Of a DNA stretch of 64,000 bases, positions 47,188 through 56,538 are shown piece after piece; the stretch's first letter is position 1, and the number at the start of each line of letters is the position of its first letter. The notes under the pieces were generated by a model. That model was not told the DNA's origin. It was given only the letters and a program-made list of their open reading frames with translations, and did not search any database. The stretch is from NCBI RefSeq assembly GCF_029338555.1, contig NZ_CP119990.1, positions 62,001-126,000 on the forward strand. The letters are read 5' to 3'. A program made the translations under genes and the position numbers. Source of the DNA: Halobaculum marinum. Lineage in GTDB: Archaea > Halobacteriota > Halobacteria > Halobacteriales > Haloferacaceae.

Positions 47188-48906
47188 CTACTCCCCCGTC
47201 TCGAACTTCAGTTCTAACTCGTGGAACGGCCCCGGGTCGGGCCGATCTGCCGTCGTCGGCGGCGTGGAGCGTTTGTGCTGCGACCGCACGTGCGCTTGCG
47301 CACAGCGGCGCACGACCACCGGATCGACCCCCTGCGCCGCGGCGGTCCGGGTGATGCCGATGTCCCGATCGACGAGGCCCTCGAGCACGCCGTCGACGGT
47401 CGCTGCGGACCGTTCGATGTCCATCTCGGCGTCGGGCTCTGCTCCGACCGTCGCTCCCACGTCGGCGGACTGCTCGACCACGGAGTCAGGGAGGTCGAGG
47501 TGGCGACCCAGCGCCGCGACCTCTGTACGGTACAGCCCACCGAGGGGGCGGAGGTCGACGGCTTCGTCGCCGAACTTCGTCACGCGGCCCAACTGGAGGT
47601 CGGTCCGGTCGGTCGTCCCGAGCACGAGGTCAGTCTCCGTGTTGGCGACGTAGTAGGCGCACGCCATCCGCACTCGGGAGACGAGGTTCGCGAGTTCGCG
47701 GACGCCTGCGCGTTCGGTAACCTCGTGGGGGAGTGCCGACTCCATCTCGACGACGAGCGGGCGGACGTTGACGCGGTCGAACTCGATGCCGAGGTCGTCC
47801 GCGATCACGGCGGGGTCGGGACGGTCGAGGCGGCTAGTCTTGTGACACGGAAGGTGGAGACCGTACACACGCTCTGGGCCGAGCGCGTCGGCGGCGAGGG
47901 CGGCGACGACGCTGGAGCCGACATCGCCCGATAGCCGGACGACGACGCGCCGTGCGCCGGCGGTTTCGACGCGCTCGCGGACGAACGAGGTGAGGTCGTC
48001 GGCGACGTGGCCGACTCGCTCGCCCCCGGTCACGAGGCCGTCGCCGCCGTCGAGTACACGGAGTGGTCGCGGCGGGGCCGACGGTCGCGTCCGCTTGTGT
48101 GCCGTGCGGTGCATCCGCGCGGCCTGTTCGGCGACCGTCGCCGGGTCCGCGTCGAGTCGGTCGACGACAGCCGCCGGGGGTCTGACGCCCCGCTCGCCGG
48201 CGTCGAGGGCGTCGACGACGCGGTCGAGGGTCGCGTACGTGGCCCCAAGGTCGGCCTCGTCGGTCTGCCCGTCCCAGAAGCCCGCAGTCGGCGCCTTCTC
48301 GCGGATCTGCTCGGGGACTCCGAGGTGGGCGGCGAGCGTGCGCACCTCTCCTTTGTCGTACTCACCGAGCGGGAGGAGGTCGACGCCGCCGTCGCCGTAC
48401 TTCGTGTAGTAGCCGAGGAGTCGCTCCGTCCGGTTGGCGGTGCCGACCACGAGCCGGTTGGTCGCGTTCGCGACGAAGTACGCTGCCGCCATGCGGAGAC
48501 GCGCCGCCAGGTTACCAGCGGCGTACTCGTCGCCGGCAGGGGCGATCCGAGGGGCGAGGTGTCGCCTGAACACGTCGACCGCCGGGGCGAGCGGCGCCGT
48601 CGCGTGGTCGACACCGAGGGTCGTCGCCCACTCGCGGGCGTCGTCTGTGTCCTCGTCGCGCGTCTCGGCGGTCGGCAACGCCAGCGTGTACACGTTGTCC
48701 GCCCCGAGCGCCTCCACGGCCACCGCCGCGGTCGTCGCTGAATCGACGCCCCCGGACAGCGCGACGACCGCGCCGTCCGCATCGGCGTCGTCGACTGTCT
48801 CGCGGACGAGACGGACCGCGCGGTCACACAGGAGTTCGGGTGGCCGGGACTCGCTGGTGTTCGCGGTGGTGTCCCGTATCCCGTGACTGCCGATCGACAC
48901 GGTCAC
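47188..48906 (-). CDS. nadE: Tandem NAD synthetase, second half degenerate
   Basis: A 572-residue fusion of two NAD-synthetase-like domains. The first has the ATP pyrophosphatase loop LSGGVDSATTA (Ser51-Ser56), GTANRTERLLGYYTKYGDGG and EKAPTAGFWDGQTDEADLG, all standard for NadE, which makes NAD from deamido-NAD, ATP and ammonia. The second half (from about residue 300) is homologous, but its loop reads LSGDVGSSVVA (Ser326-Ser331), losing the second Gly and the Asp, and its downstream segment is altered. It may serve as an internal dimer partner. NadE is normally a homodimer of about 260-residue subunits. Overlaps the upstream small gene by 4 nt. Confidence 0.88.
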   Translation of the reverse strand: MTVSIGSHGIRDTTANTSESRPPELLCDRAVRLVRETVDDADADGAVVALSGGVDSATTAAVAVEALGADNVYTLALPTAETRDEDTDDAREWATTLGVDHATAPLAPAVDVFRRHLAPRIAPAGDEYAAGNLAARLRMAAAYFVANATNRLVVGTANRTERLLGYYTKYGDGGVDLLPLGEYDKGEVRTLAAHLGVPEQIREKAPTAGFWDGQTDEADLGATYATLDRVVDALDAGERGVRPPAAVVDRLDADPATVAEQAARMHRTAHKRTRPSAPPRPLRVLDGGDGLVTGGERVGHVADDLTSFVRERVETAGARRVVVRLSGDVGSSVVAALAADALGPERVYGLHLPCHKTSRLDRPDPAVIADDLGIEFDRVNVRPLVVEMESALPHEVTERAGVRELANLVSRVRMACAYYVANTETDLVLGTTDRTDLQLGRVTKFGDEAVDLRPLGGLYRTEVAALGRHLDLPDSVVEQSADVGATVGAEPDAEMDIERSAATVDGVLEGLVDRDIGITRTAAAQGVDPVVVRRCAQAHVRSQHKRSTPPTTADRPDPGPFHELELKFETGE

Positions 48907-49124
48907 TCACCTCCACCCGTCGCGCGGTCGACGTCGGGCGGCGCCTCCCCGGCGGACGGGCCGCTCGGGAGCGGGACGGCGACGTCGGACTGGATCCACG
49001 CGCTCGTGTGGTTCCGGTCGTAGACGATGATGGCGCCGTCTTGGAGCGAGATGCGTGCGTACCGGTCGTCGTCGGACTGGTGGGTCGGCTCGGAGGCGGT
49101 GTCGGCGGGGATGTCGTCGCTCAT
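48903..49124 (-). CDS. Small haloarchaeal protein (73 aa)
   Basis: An acidic 73-residue protein, MSDDIPADTASEPTHQSDDD, with a central strand pattern YARISLQDGAIIVYDRNHTS and AWIQSDVAVPLPSG. The core matches a conserved family of small haloarchaeal proteins with a single sheet and unknown function. Its last 4 nt overlap the start of nadE, so it is probably transcribed and translated with it. Confidence 0.7.
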   Translation of the reverse strand: MSDDIPADTASEPTHQSDDDRYARISLQDGAIIVYDRNHTSAWIQSDVAVPLPSGPSAGEAPPDVDRATGGGE

Positions 49125-49678
49125 GGGGTTGGGACGGGTTCGGTTTGGCTTGGCTGGCGGCCCCTGCCGCTGCCGGGGAACTTCGATTGATCGATACGGG
49201 ATCTACCTGTGTGTGTAGTGCTCGTATGTGCTGTATTGCCTGAATCGTTGGAGGGTTCGTCAGTCAATTTGGGGACAAGCATTCCGAATCGGCTATTTCT
49301 GCTCACGCTGATGAACACCTCGTCAGGACCCTAAAGAGTTCCGTACAATGACCTAGTTATGATACGATACCGCCTGAGTATTATGACTGTATTAGGTTTC
49401 TGAGTTATGGATGGGAAGAACAAAGCCGGATCAATGTAGATCCGTTCAGAATTGGGTGGTGGGCTGAGATACGGCGAGATCGGGCCGTGATCGGTGGAAA
49501 TGACGTCGGCAGTGCCGCTGCGGGGCGATGGAGCGAATCGACGCGCCGAGTCAGGTCGGCAAGGTATGGATAACTCCCAACGTACGGACAAACTACTTCG
49601 ACGAGAGGGATCCGGTATCCACCCTGACTCGTCGGTGCCCGCGAATAACTAATTATGTACGAATGACACGTGGTCTCG
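49125..49678. other. Long intergenic region
   Basis: About 550 bases with a lower-GC middle part (49200-49420). Short open frames are present (for example MERIDAPSQVGKVWITPNVR from 49528), but they show no family pattern and no promoter of their own. A TATA-like TAATTATG (49649-49656) probably drives the next gene. Confidence 0.4.
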
Positions 49679-51103
49679 ATGAAAGTCACCTACCTCGAAT
49701 CAGCTGCGATTCTGGTCGAGACCGACGACGTCACCATCCTCTGTGACCCGTGGTTGCTCGACGGTGCGTACTACGGCTCGTGGGCACACTACCCCGAGCC
49801 ACCGTTCGAGCCGGAGGACTTCAACGACGTCGACTACATCTACGTCTCGCACGTCCACCCGGATCACTTCCACCCGCCGACGCTGGAACGACTGGACACC
49901 GACATCCCGATCCTGATCCACGACTACCGCTGGGACTACTTGCGCGACGCCGTCGAAGACCTCGGCTTTGAGGCGATCGAGTTGGCCGACGGCGAGCGAT
50001 TCGCTCTCGGCGGCGACACCGAGATCGCGATCCACGCCGCCGACGGCTGCGACCCGGAGCGGTGTGGCAACTTCTTCGGCTGTACGTGGTACGACAGCGA
50101 CGCCGACACTCCCGGGTCGACGCAGGTGGACTCGATGGCGGTGATCTCAGACGGCGGCGAGGTGCTCGTCGACACGAACGACTGTCCGTACTCCATCGCC
50201 TTGCCAACGTGCGAGCGGATCAAACAGGAGTACGGCGAGATCGATATGCTGTGTCACCAGTACAGCGCGGCGCAGTTCTACCCGCAGGCGGTGACCAACT
50301 ACGACCACGACAAGAAGATCGCCGAGCGCGACCGCGTGATCCAAGAGAAGTACGAGATCGCCACCCAGTTCATCGACCTGTTCGACCCGACGTACTACAT
50401 GCCGTTCGCGGGTGAGTACGTCCTCGCGGGCAACCTCGCGCACCTCAACGAGTACACCGCGAATCCGCCCCGGGCCGACGCCAAGGAGTTCTTCGACGCG
50501 AACACGCCGCCCGAGAACGAGTGCGTGTTCCTCAACTCCGGCGAGTGGCTCGACGTGACGACGGGCGAGGTCTCCGCCCCGTTCCAGCCGTCGGACCCGG
50601 CGGAGAAACAGCGGTACATCGAGGAGGAACTCGCGCCGCGTTCGTTCGACTACGAGGCTGACCCGAGGCCGACGCTGGAGGAGCTGCAGGCGTTCGTCGA
50701 GCCGGCGTACGAGCACATGGAGGCGAAGCGGCTGCGGATCGGGTACGAGACGGAGACGACAGTGCTGATCCCGCTGGTCGACGACGTCTGTCTCGAACTG
50801 TCGATGGACGGCTCCGGCTTCGACTACACGACGGCGCTCGACACCGACGCATACGACCGCTGGGTCAAGCTGGACGTGGACCCGCGTCTGCTCGCTCGCC
50901 TGTTCGAGAGCCCGCACGAGGCCTACTGGGCCGACGCGAAGATCGGTTCGCACGTCGGCATCAGCAAGAAGCCCGACGTGTACGAGCGTGGGCTGTTCAA
51001 CGTCTTGGGGTCGTTCCACACCGACGGTGCAGTCACCCGCCGGGGACCGGGCAAACAGGAGGAGGCCACGAGTATCACCACCGACGGCGGCGACACTCAG
51101 TAG
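49679..51103 (+). CDS. Metallo-beta-lactamase-fold hydrolase, CMAH/UlaG-like
   Basis: From the ATG at 49679 this 474-residue protein starts MKVTYLESAAILVETDDVTI and carries YVSHVHPDHFHPPTLERL, a VLVDTNDCPYS strand and PTYYMPFAGEYVLAGNLAHL. The long middle part and the later YEHMEAKRLRIGYETETTVL segment resemble the catalytic domain of CMP-N-acetylneuraminate hydroxylase-like hydrolases. A sugar- or lipid-modifying role is inferred only. Its 3' end overlaps the convergent ABC permease gene by 7 nt. Confidence 0.75.
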   Translation: MKVTYLESAAILVETDDVTILCDPWLLDGAYYGSWAHYPEPPFEPEDFNDVDYIYVSHVHPDHFHPPTLERLDTDIPILIHDYRWDYLRDAVEDLGFEAIELADGERFALGGDTEIAIHAADGCDPERCGNFFGCTWYDSDADTPGSTQVDSMAVISDGGEVLVDTNDCPYSIALPTCERIKQEYGEIDMLCHQYSAAQFYPQAVTNYDHDKKIAERDRVIQEKYEIATQFIDLFDPTYYMPFAGEYVLAGNLAHLNEYTANPPRADAKEFFDANTPPENECVFLNSGEWLDVTTGEVSAPFQPSDPAEKQRYIEEELAPRSFDYEADPRPTLEELQAFVEPAYEHMEAKRLRIGYETETTVLIPLVDDVCLELSMDGSGFDYTTALDTDAYDRWVKLDVDPRLLARLFESPHEAYWADAKIGSHVGISKKPDVYERGLFNVLGSFHTDGAVTRRGPGKQEEATSITTDGGDTQ

Positions 51104-51909
51104 TCGCCGAGCACGCCGAGGCGGCGCGCTCGTCGCGTCGCCAGTTGGAACACGGCGTAGCCGGCGCCGAGGTAGACCCCCGCGACAGCGACCAACAGCG
51201 CCAGGTCAGTGAGCGGGAACTCCCACAGGCGCGTCCCGTCGACCATCGCGCGCTGGAGCAGCTCGCTCCCGTGGGCCAACGGGAAGACGGCGAGCCACGG
51301 CGCGTCGAGCGCGGGCGCCGACACGAGCACGACGAAGCCGAACTGGAGGAGGTTGAGCCAGTTACCGATCCGCTTGTAGAGGACGGCCAGGCCGCCGGCG
51401 GCGAAGCCCAAGCCGAGCACCGAACACACCGACAGCGTCGCGACGACGAGCACCGTGCCGACGTTGAGGCTGAGCGACGTGCCGGTGATGAGCAGCATCG
51501 CCGCGAGCACGACCGACGAGATGACGAAGGTACGCACCACCTTCGCGGCGCCCTTGAACAGCGCGACCGGTGCGAAGCCGAACGGCGTCATCACGTGTCG
51601 TTCGAGCGTCCCCCACTGCACCTCGCTGCCGATGTCGTTGGAGACGGCGGAGTACGCGCCCACCGACAGCGTCCACAGGAAGTAGCCGACGACGATGCCC
51701 TCGATGGAGTCGGCCAGCGCCGGCCCCGCGAGCATCCGGCCGCCGACGAACAGCACGCCGAAGAAGAACAGTGTCACCACGATGGCGCCGACCGCGTTCG
51801 CCGGGTAGCGCACGAAGATCAGGTACTCCCGGTACAGCACGGCGCGTGCGAGGTGCCAGTACGTCGCCGGTCGCGGTTCGTCCATGGCGTCGGCGCCCTC
51901 CCCGCTCAT
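51097..51909 (-). CDS. ABC transporter permease (ABC-2 type)
   Basis: A 270-residue protein with six membrane helices, including FVRYPANAVGAIVVTLFFFG, EGIVVGYFLWTLSVGAYSAV and NWLNLLQFGFVVLVSAPALD. The LERHVMTPFGFAPVALFKGA loop is typical of ABC-2 permeases. It pairs with the ATPase encoded upstream, whose stop overlaps this gene's start by 4 nt, to form an exporter. The cargo is unknown. Confidence 0.8.
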   Translation of the reverse strand: MSGEGADAMDEPRPATYWHLARAVLYREYLIFVRYPANAVGAIVVTLFFFGVLFVGGRMLAGPALADSIEGIVVGYFLWTLSVGAYSAVSNDIGSEVQWGTLERHVMTPFGFAPVALFKGAAKVVRTFVISSVVLAAMLLITGTSLSLNVGTVLVVATLSVCSVLGLGFAAGGLAVLYKRIGNWLNLLQFGFVVLVSAPALDAPWLAVFPLAHGSELLQRAMVDGTRLWEFPLTDLALLVAVAGVYLGAGYAVFQLATRRARRLGVLGDY

Positions 51910-53018
51910 CGGTCCGCCTCCGTCGTCCCCGACGCACCCGAGTCGTCGAGACCGGTCAACGACACGAACACGTCCTCCAGATTCGGTTCGACCGTGCGGA
52001 CAGCGTGGAGGCGTACGTCGCGCGAGCGCAAGAACGCAAGCAGGTCGTACAGCCCGTCGCTGTCGACGGCGACTTCGATTCGCGTTCCGTCTTCCCCGTC
52101 GAGTTCCGTCGCGTCGGTCACGTCGAACCGATCGCGAACGGTGTCCACGAGGGCGTCGTCGAGGTCGGGGCTCGCGACCCGGACGGCGCTCACGCCGCCG
52201 TTCCGCAGCAGCGCGTCGACGGTGTCGTCGGCGACGACGCGCCCGTCCGAGACGATGACGACGCGGTCGCAGACGGTCTCGATCACGTCCATGTCGTGAC
52301 TGGAGAGCACGACCGTCAGATCCTCCTCCTCGGCGAGTCGGCGCAGTTCGCGCTGGAGCGTCCGCGAGCTCTCGACGTCTAGGCCGAGCGTCGGTTCGTC
52401 GAGGAACACGACTTCCGCGCCGCCCGCGAGCACGGTCGCCAGCGACACCTTCTGTTTCATCCCGCGCGAGAGGTCGCGCACCGGCGTGTCCGCCTTGTCC
52501 GCGAGGTCGAGTTGGCGGAGGATGCGCTCGTGGCGGTCGGCGACGGAGTCGGGGTCGACGCCGCTGATCGTCGTGAAGTAGCGGAGGTTCTCGCGCACGG
52601 TGAGGCGCCAGTAGTCGTTGCGCGCCCCCTCCAGCATCGCGTCGACGCGACCGTACGCCCCGCGTGGGTCGTCGAGCACGTCAGCCCCGAGCAGGGTGAC
52701 GGACCCCTCGTCGGGGAGCACCATCCCGAGGATGGACTTGATCAGCGTCGTCTTCCCCGCACCGTTCGGTCCCAACAGCCCGACGACGGAGCCGCGCTCG
52801 ATCCGCAGGGAGACGCCGTCGACGGCGGTCACGGCGTCGTCGCCGCTCCCGAAGCGCTTGCGGAGGTTCTCGACGACGACCGCGTCCTCGCGGGCCGGTG
52901 ACGCCTCGGTGGCGCTCGCTCCGTGGGCTGTGGACCCGGACCGGTCGACTCGTTCGGCGCTCGACGCGGCGGCGTCGGCCCCGGATCCCCGTGTCATCGA
53001 CGGGAGTAGTACCCCCAC
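51906..53018 (-). CDS. ABC transporter ATP-binding protein
   Basis: A 370-residue ATPase. An unusually long disordered N-terminus (residues 1-45) precedes Walker A LLGPNGAGKTTLI, the Q-loop region, the signature LSRGMKQKVSLATVLAGG, Walker B EVVFLDEPTLGLDV and the H-loop VVLSSHDMDV. A C-terminal domain of about 90 residues (DDALVDTVRDRFDVTDATEL) is typical of exporters of the Nod/CcmA kind. It energises the permease encoded next. Met8 (52997) is an alternative start. Confidence 0.85.
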   Translation of the reverse strand: MGVLLPSMTRGSGADAAASSAERVDRSGSTAHGASATEASPAREDAVVVENLRKRFGSGDDAVTAVDGVSLRIERGSVVGLLGPNGAGKTTLIKSILGMVLPDEGSVTLLGADVLDDPRGAYGRVDAMLEGARNDYWRLTVRENLRYFTTISGVDPDSVADRHERILRQLDLADKADTPVRDLSRGMKQKVSLATVLAGGAEVVFLDEPTLGLDVESSRTLQRELRRLAEEEDLTVVLSSHDMDVIETVCDRVVIVSDGRVVADDTVDALLRNGGVSAVRVASPDLDDALVDTVRDRFDVTDATELDGEDGTRIEVAVDSDGLYDLLAFLRSRDVRLHAVRTVEPNLEDVFVSLTGLDDSGASGTTEADR

Positions 53019-53142
53019 CAGAAAAGACCGTTCGGTGAGATGGGACGTCTCGCTCCAACGGTAATCCGGCCCAATCGGACGAGCTTACCGACTCGACAGG
53101 GTACGACGAACAATCCGCCGGATCTGCGTTGTACTATTCGCT

Positions 53143-53541
53143 ATGAACATCAACTGGTACGCGGTACTGACAGGCTTCGCGGTCGCCCTCGGCTTGAGCA
53201 TCGTGATATCGTTGCTGACGCCCGTCGGGGGCACGTCGGTGCTGCTGTTGGCGGCGCCCGCGCTCGTCGGCGGGTTCGTCGCGGGGTACATGGTATCCGG
53301 CGCGAGCGACGGCGCGATCAACGGTGGTCTCGCGACGGTGATCGGCGCGATCGCCGTGCTCGTGTTCCTCCTCGTCATGGAGGTCCTCGTGGCTGGGCTC
53401 ATCGCAACCGTCGTCACCGCGACGATCGGGATCACCGCGATCCTCGTGCAGGCCATCCCCGGCGCCGCCGCCGGCGCACTCGGCGGGTGGATGAAAGACC
53501 GGCGCGAGCCAGCCCCCGCGGGCGCGACGACGCCCCGCTGA
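53143..53541 (+). CDS. DUF5518 membrane protein (second copy)
   Basis: A 132-residue four-helix protein: WYAVLTGFAVALGLSIVISL, LLLAAPALVGGFVAGYMVSG, GAIAVLVFLLVMEVLVAGLI and AIPGAAAGALGGWMKDR. The GYM loop and IPGAAAGALGG end match the gene at 40829-41224, so the window has two DUF5518 paralogs. Confidence 0.8.
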   Translation: MNINWYAVLTGFAVALGLSIVISLLTPVGGTSVLLLAAPALVGGFVAGYMVSGASDGAINGGLATVIGAIAVLVFLLVMEVLVAGLIATVVTATIGITAILVQAIPGAAAGALGGWMKDRREPAPAGATTPR

Positions 53542-53792
53542 CGGCGCCCTGCTGACGGCGCGTCGATCCTACGGCTGACGCCGCCACGGCTTGACGCCGC
53601 GGCGACGCCACTCGCCAGCGGAAAATGCGGCACACCTTCTTCGGCACGTTCCTTCCAGTCGTCGACTCGCTGCGCGACGAATCGCTGCAGCGGTCGGCGG
53701 TCGCCGTCCGGCATCGGTTTGTCGAGCTTACTACCGGGCCACTCCGACGTTGTCGACGCCTACTCTTGTCCCCGTGTGCCGAACCGACGGGC

Positions 53793-54422
53793 ATGGCTGC
53801 GGATCGTCTCGACGAGTCGAACGAGACCGGGCGGCTCCCGGCGTTGAGCGACGGCGTCATCGCCATCGTGATCACGCTCCTCGTGTTGGACATCACGGTC
53901 CCCGACCTGCCGCCGGGCGCGTCCGAGTCGGCGATCGTCGCCGCCGTGCTCGCACAGAGTGGGCAGTTCGTCGGCTACGTGTTGAGTTTCCTCACGATCG
54001 GGCTGTACTGGACGCTCCACCGTCGGGCGTTCACGTACATCGACCGCCACGACCGCGGAGTCGTCTGGCTCAACCTCCTGTTCTTGCTACTGGTCAGCTT
54101 CGTCCCGTTCGCGACGAGCGTGTTCAGCACCGCGGCGACGCGACTCGCCGTCGCGTTCTACGCGGCTGTGCTGGCTATCACCGGGCTGATCCTCACGGTA
54201 CTGTGGGTGTACGCGGGCCGCCAGCGACTCATGCGAGAGGGACTCGGCTCTCGCGTCGTCGTCATCGACGCCGCGCGCTTCCTCGCGACCCCGGCGGTGT
54301 TCGCACTGTCGATGGTGATCGCCACAGTGAGCACCCGGTGGGCGATCGCCTCGTGGCTTCTGTTGCTCCCGATCAACGGCGTGCTCCAATCTCGTCTCGC
54401 GGAGGCGTTCGAGTCGGAGTGA
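53793..54422 (+). CDS. TMEM175-like potassium channel
   Basis: From the ATG at 53793 (MAADRLDESNETGRLPALSD) the 209-residue protein has six helices. The first helix carries the family's RxxxxSD...A motif (GRLPALSDGVIAIVITLLVL), the defining sequence of prokaryotic TMEM175/DUF1211 channels, in which helix 1 lines the pore. Only one six-helix unit is present, so a homotetramer would be needed. It probably conducts potassium at the cytoplasmic membrane. Confidence 0.8.
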   Translation: MAADRLDESNETGRLPALSDGVIAIVITLLVLDITVPDLPPGASESAIVAAVLAQSGQFVGYVLSFLTIGLYWTLHRRAFTYIDRHDRGVVWLNLLFLLLVSFVPFATSVFSTAATRLAVAFYAAVLAITGLILTVLWVYAGRQRLMREGLGSRVVVIDAARFLATPAVFALSMVIATVSTRWAIASWLLLLPINGVLQSRLAEAFESE

Positions 54423-54587
54423 GGCGCCGCCGAATGACGATTCGACCCCAGACCCCCGCGTACACTCCCCTTATCGGTTGGTAACCCAGACCGACACGAC
54501 CGCCGCCGTGACATAACGAAGTGTGTTCTCCCCCTCAACCCCAGCAGGCGGCAGCGACGGGACTCCCGACGCGCCGACACCCATCCC

Positions 54588-55712
54588 ATGAGTTCCCACC
54601 TCGACGAACCACGACCGTTCAGATACGACGCCGAAGTCGACCCCGGCGAGAAGCGCCACATCGACTACGAGGTCGGCGAGACGTACCTCGGGAAGCCGGT
54701 CGAGATCCCGGTGACGATCATCAACGGCGAGCACCCCGGCCCGCGGCTGTTCCTCTCGGCGGCGATCCACGGCGACGAGGTCAACGGCGTGAAGGTGATG
54801 CAGGAGGTCGCCGATCGTTACGACCCGGCACAGCTCCACGGCACCATCGTCGTCGCGCACGTGCTGAACGTCCCGGGGTACATCGCGCAACAGCGCTACC
54901 TCCCGATCTACGACCAGGACATCAACCGGACGTTCCCCGGCACCGAACACGGCTCGACGGCCTCGCGGATGGCGAAGGTGATCTACGACCGGTTCGTCTC
55001 GCGGTGCGACTTCGGCTTGGACTTCCACACCTCGACGCGGAACCGGATGACGGTGTTCCACGCCCGCGCCGACATGGAGGACGAGGGCGTCCGGCGACTC
55101 GTCGAGCAGACCGGGATCCCGCTAACGATTGCCGGCGCGGGCGCCTCGGGGATGATGCGCCGCGTCGCCACGGAGGCGGGCACGCCGATCGTCACCGTCG
55201 AGATGGGCGAGGCGAACCGCTTCCAACCGCTGCTCATCGATCTTGGCCTCCAGGCGGTCGAGAACGTCCTCGCGGCCAACGAGATGTACCCGGACGCAGA
55301 GCCGGTGTACCCCGAGTTCACGAAGGTGCTCCGCTCGTCCGACGAGAAGCGGTGGATCCGAGCGGACCACGGCGGGCTCGTGGAGATGAAGTGGGGACCG
55401 TTGCCGATCGTCGACGAGGGCGAGACGATCTGCGTCGTCTCCGACCACTACAAGCGCGAACAGCACGTCGTCACGGCGCCGTTCGACGGGTTCCTCGTCG
55501 GTATCCTCGCAAACCCTCGCGTACTCCCCGGACACCCGCTGGTCCACCTCGTGTCGATCACCGAAGACGACCGCGAGGCGATCCGAGACACGTACGAGCG
55601 CGTCGGCTTCCTCCGGCACGGCACGTTCCACTGGATGGGCCGCACCGACCCCGACCGCCTCGCGCGACTACTGGCCGCGGACGACCGACGGGGGACCGAC
55701 GGCGGGGACTGA
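54588..55712 (+). CDS. Succinylglutamate desuccinylase/aspartoacylase-like enzyme
   Basis: A 374-residue zinc carboxypeptidase-fold protein. It has SAAIHGDEVNGVKVMQEVAD (zinc ligands His and Glu), QQRYLPIYDQDINRTFPGTE, the second metal region FGLDFHTSTRNRMTVF and the catalytic EMGEANRF. Members deacylate N-acyl amino acids. The C-terminal beta domain (VDEGETICVVSDHYKREQHV, PFDGFLVGILANPRVLPGHP) is the typical ending. No arginine-catabolism genes are adjacent, so the substrate is open. Confidence 0.85.
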   Translation: MSSHLDEPRPFRYDAEVDPGEKRHIDYEVGETYLGKPVEIPVTIINGEHPGPRLFLSAAIHGDEVNGVKVMQEVADRYDPAQLHGTIVVAHVLNVPGYIAQQRYLPIYDQDINRTFPGTEHGSTASRMAKVIYDRFVSRCDFGLDFHTSTRNRMTVFHARADMEDEGVRRLVEQTGIPLTIAGAGASGMMRRVATEAGTPIVTVEMGEANRFQPLLIDLGLQAVENVLAANEMYPDAEPVYPEFTKVLRSSDEKRWIRADHGGLVEMKWGPLPIVDEGETICVVSDHYKREQHVVTAPFDGFLVGILANPRVLPGHPLVHLVSITEDDREAIRDTYERVGFLRHGTFHWMGRTDPDRLARLLAADDRRGTDGGD

Positions 55713-55803
55713 GCCCGGCGTCGGCGTCTCGACCGACCCTACTTCGCGCATTTGCTGTATAACAACGACGCTGGGCGCCGTATCCGGGCGTCGGTGATAC
55801 TGA

Positions 55804-56406
55804 ATGACTGAGAGTCGATTGACCGACGGCGGGTCGACGATGGCGAGCGAACAGCGTCGAGAGAGCGTTCGGACCTTCCGGATCGCGGGTGTCCTGATCG
55901 CGATCATCGGGGTGTTCGGGATCGTGTTCCCGTTCGTCGCCGGGGTGTCGCTTTCGCTGTTGCTCGGTCTGGCGCTGGTCGTCGGCGGGGTCGTTCACGC
56001 GGTCCACGCGTTCCGATCGCGCAACTGGAAGGGGTTCCTCGGGTTGGGCCTGCTCGCACTCGTGTACGCAGTGGCCGGCGTCGCGCTGGTCGTGAACCCC
56101 ATCCTCGGGCTGACCTCATTGACGCTGCTCGTGATCGCGTACCTGCTCGTGTCCGGCGTGGCCGAGACCGCGATCGGGATCCAGATCCGCGGCGACCCGA
56201 ACTGGGGCTGGATCGTGTTCAGCGGCGCCCTCTCGGTGGTGCTTGGCCTGCTCCTGCTGGCGGGGTTCCCGGGGACGGCCGTGTGGGCGGTCGGACTCCT
56301 GTTCGGCATCAACCTCCTCTCGACCGGCATCGCGATGGTGTTCGTCGGGCGGGGGCTGGAGGAAGAACCGACCGTCGTCGAGGCGGATACCGGCGCGATG
56401 GGGTAG
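55804..56406 (+). CDS. DUF308/HdeD-family membrane protein
   Basis: A 200-residue protein of six helices in three pairs: GVLIAIIGVFGIVFPFVAGV, LLGLALVVGGVVHAVHAFRS, and so on to GTAVWAVGLLFGINLLSTGI. The WKGFLGLGLLALVYAVAGV and PNWGWIVFSGALSVVLGLL segments are typical of HdeD/DUF308 proteins. Met13 (55840) is an alternative start. Related bacterial genes are acid- or stress-induced. Here the role is unknown. Confidence 0.8.
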   Translation: MTESRLTDGGSTMASEQRRESVRTFRIAGVLIAIIGVFGIVFPFVAGVSLSLLLGLALVVGGVVHAVHAFRSRNWKGFLGLGLLALVYAVAGVALVVNPILGLTSLTLLVIAYLLVSGVAETAIGIQIRGDPNWGWIVFSGALSVVLGLLLLAGFPGTAVWAVGLLFGINLLSTGIAMVFVGRGLEEEPTVVEADTGAMG

Positions 56407-56538
56407 CCGACGAGCCTCCCCACGGCAGCACGTCCCGAGCGCGAACGTGGACCTGCGGGGTGGTGAGGGACGGGCGTGAACTCGTTTTCGAGACTGGACG
56501 GCCGGTTCCGTCACGACGATGCGCGCTGCGGCTACCTG

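Noticed and set aside
49528-49746. Small plus-strand ORF in the long gap
   Set aside because: No family resemblance, no promoter of its own, and it overlaps the start of the real hydrolase gene.
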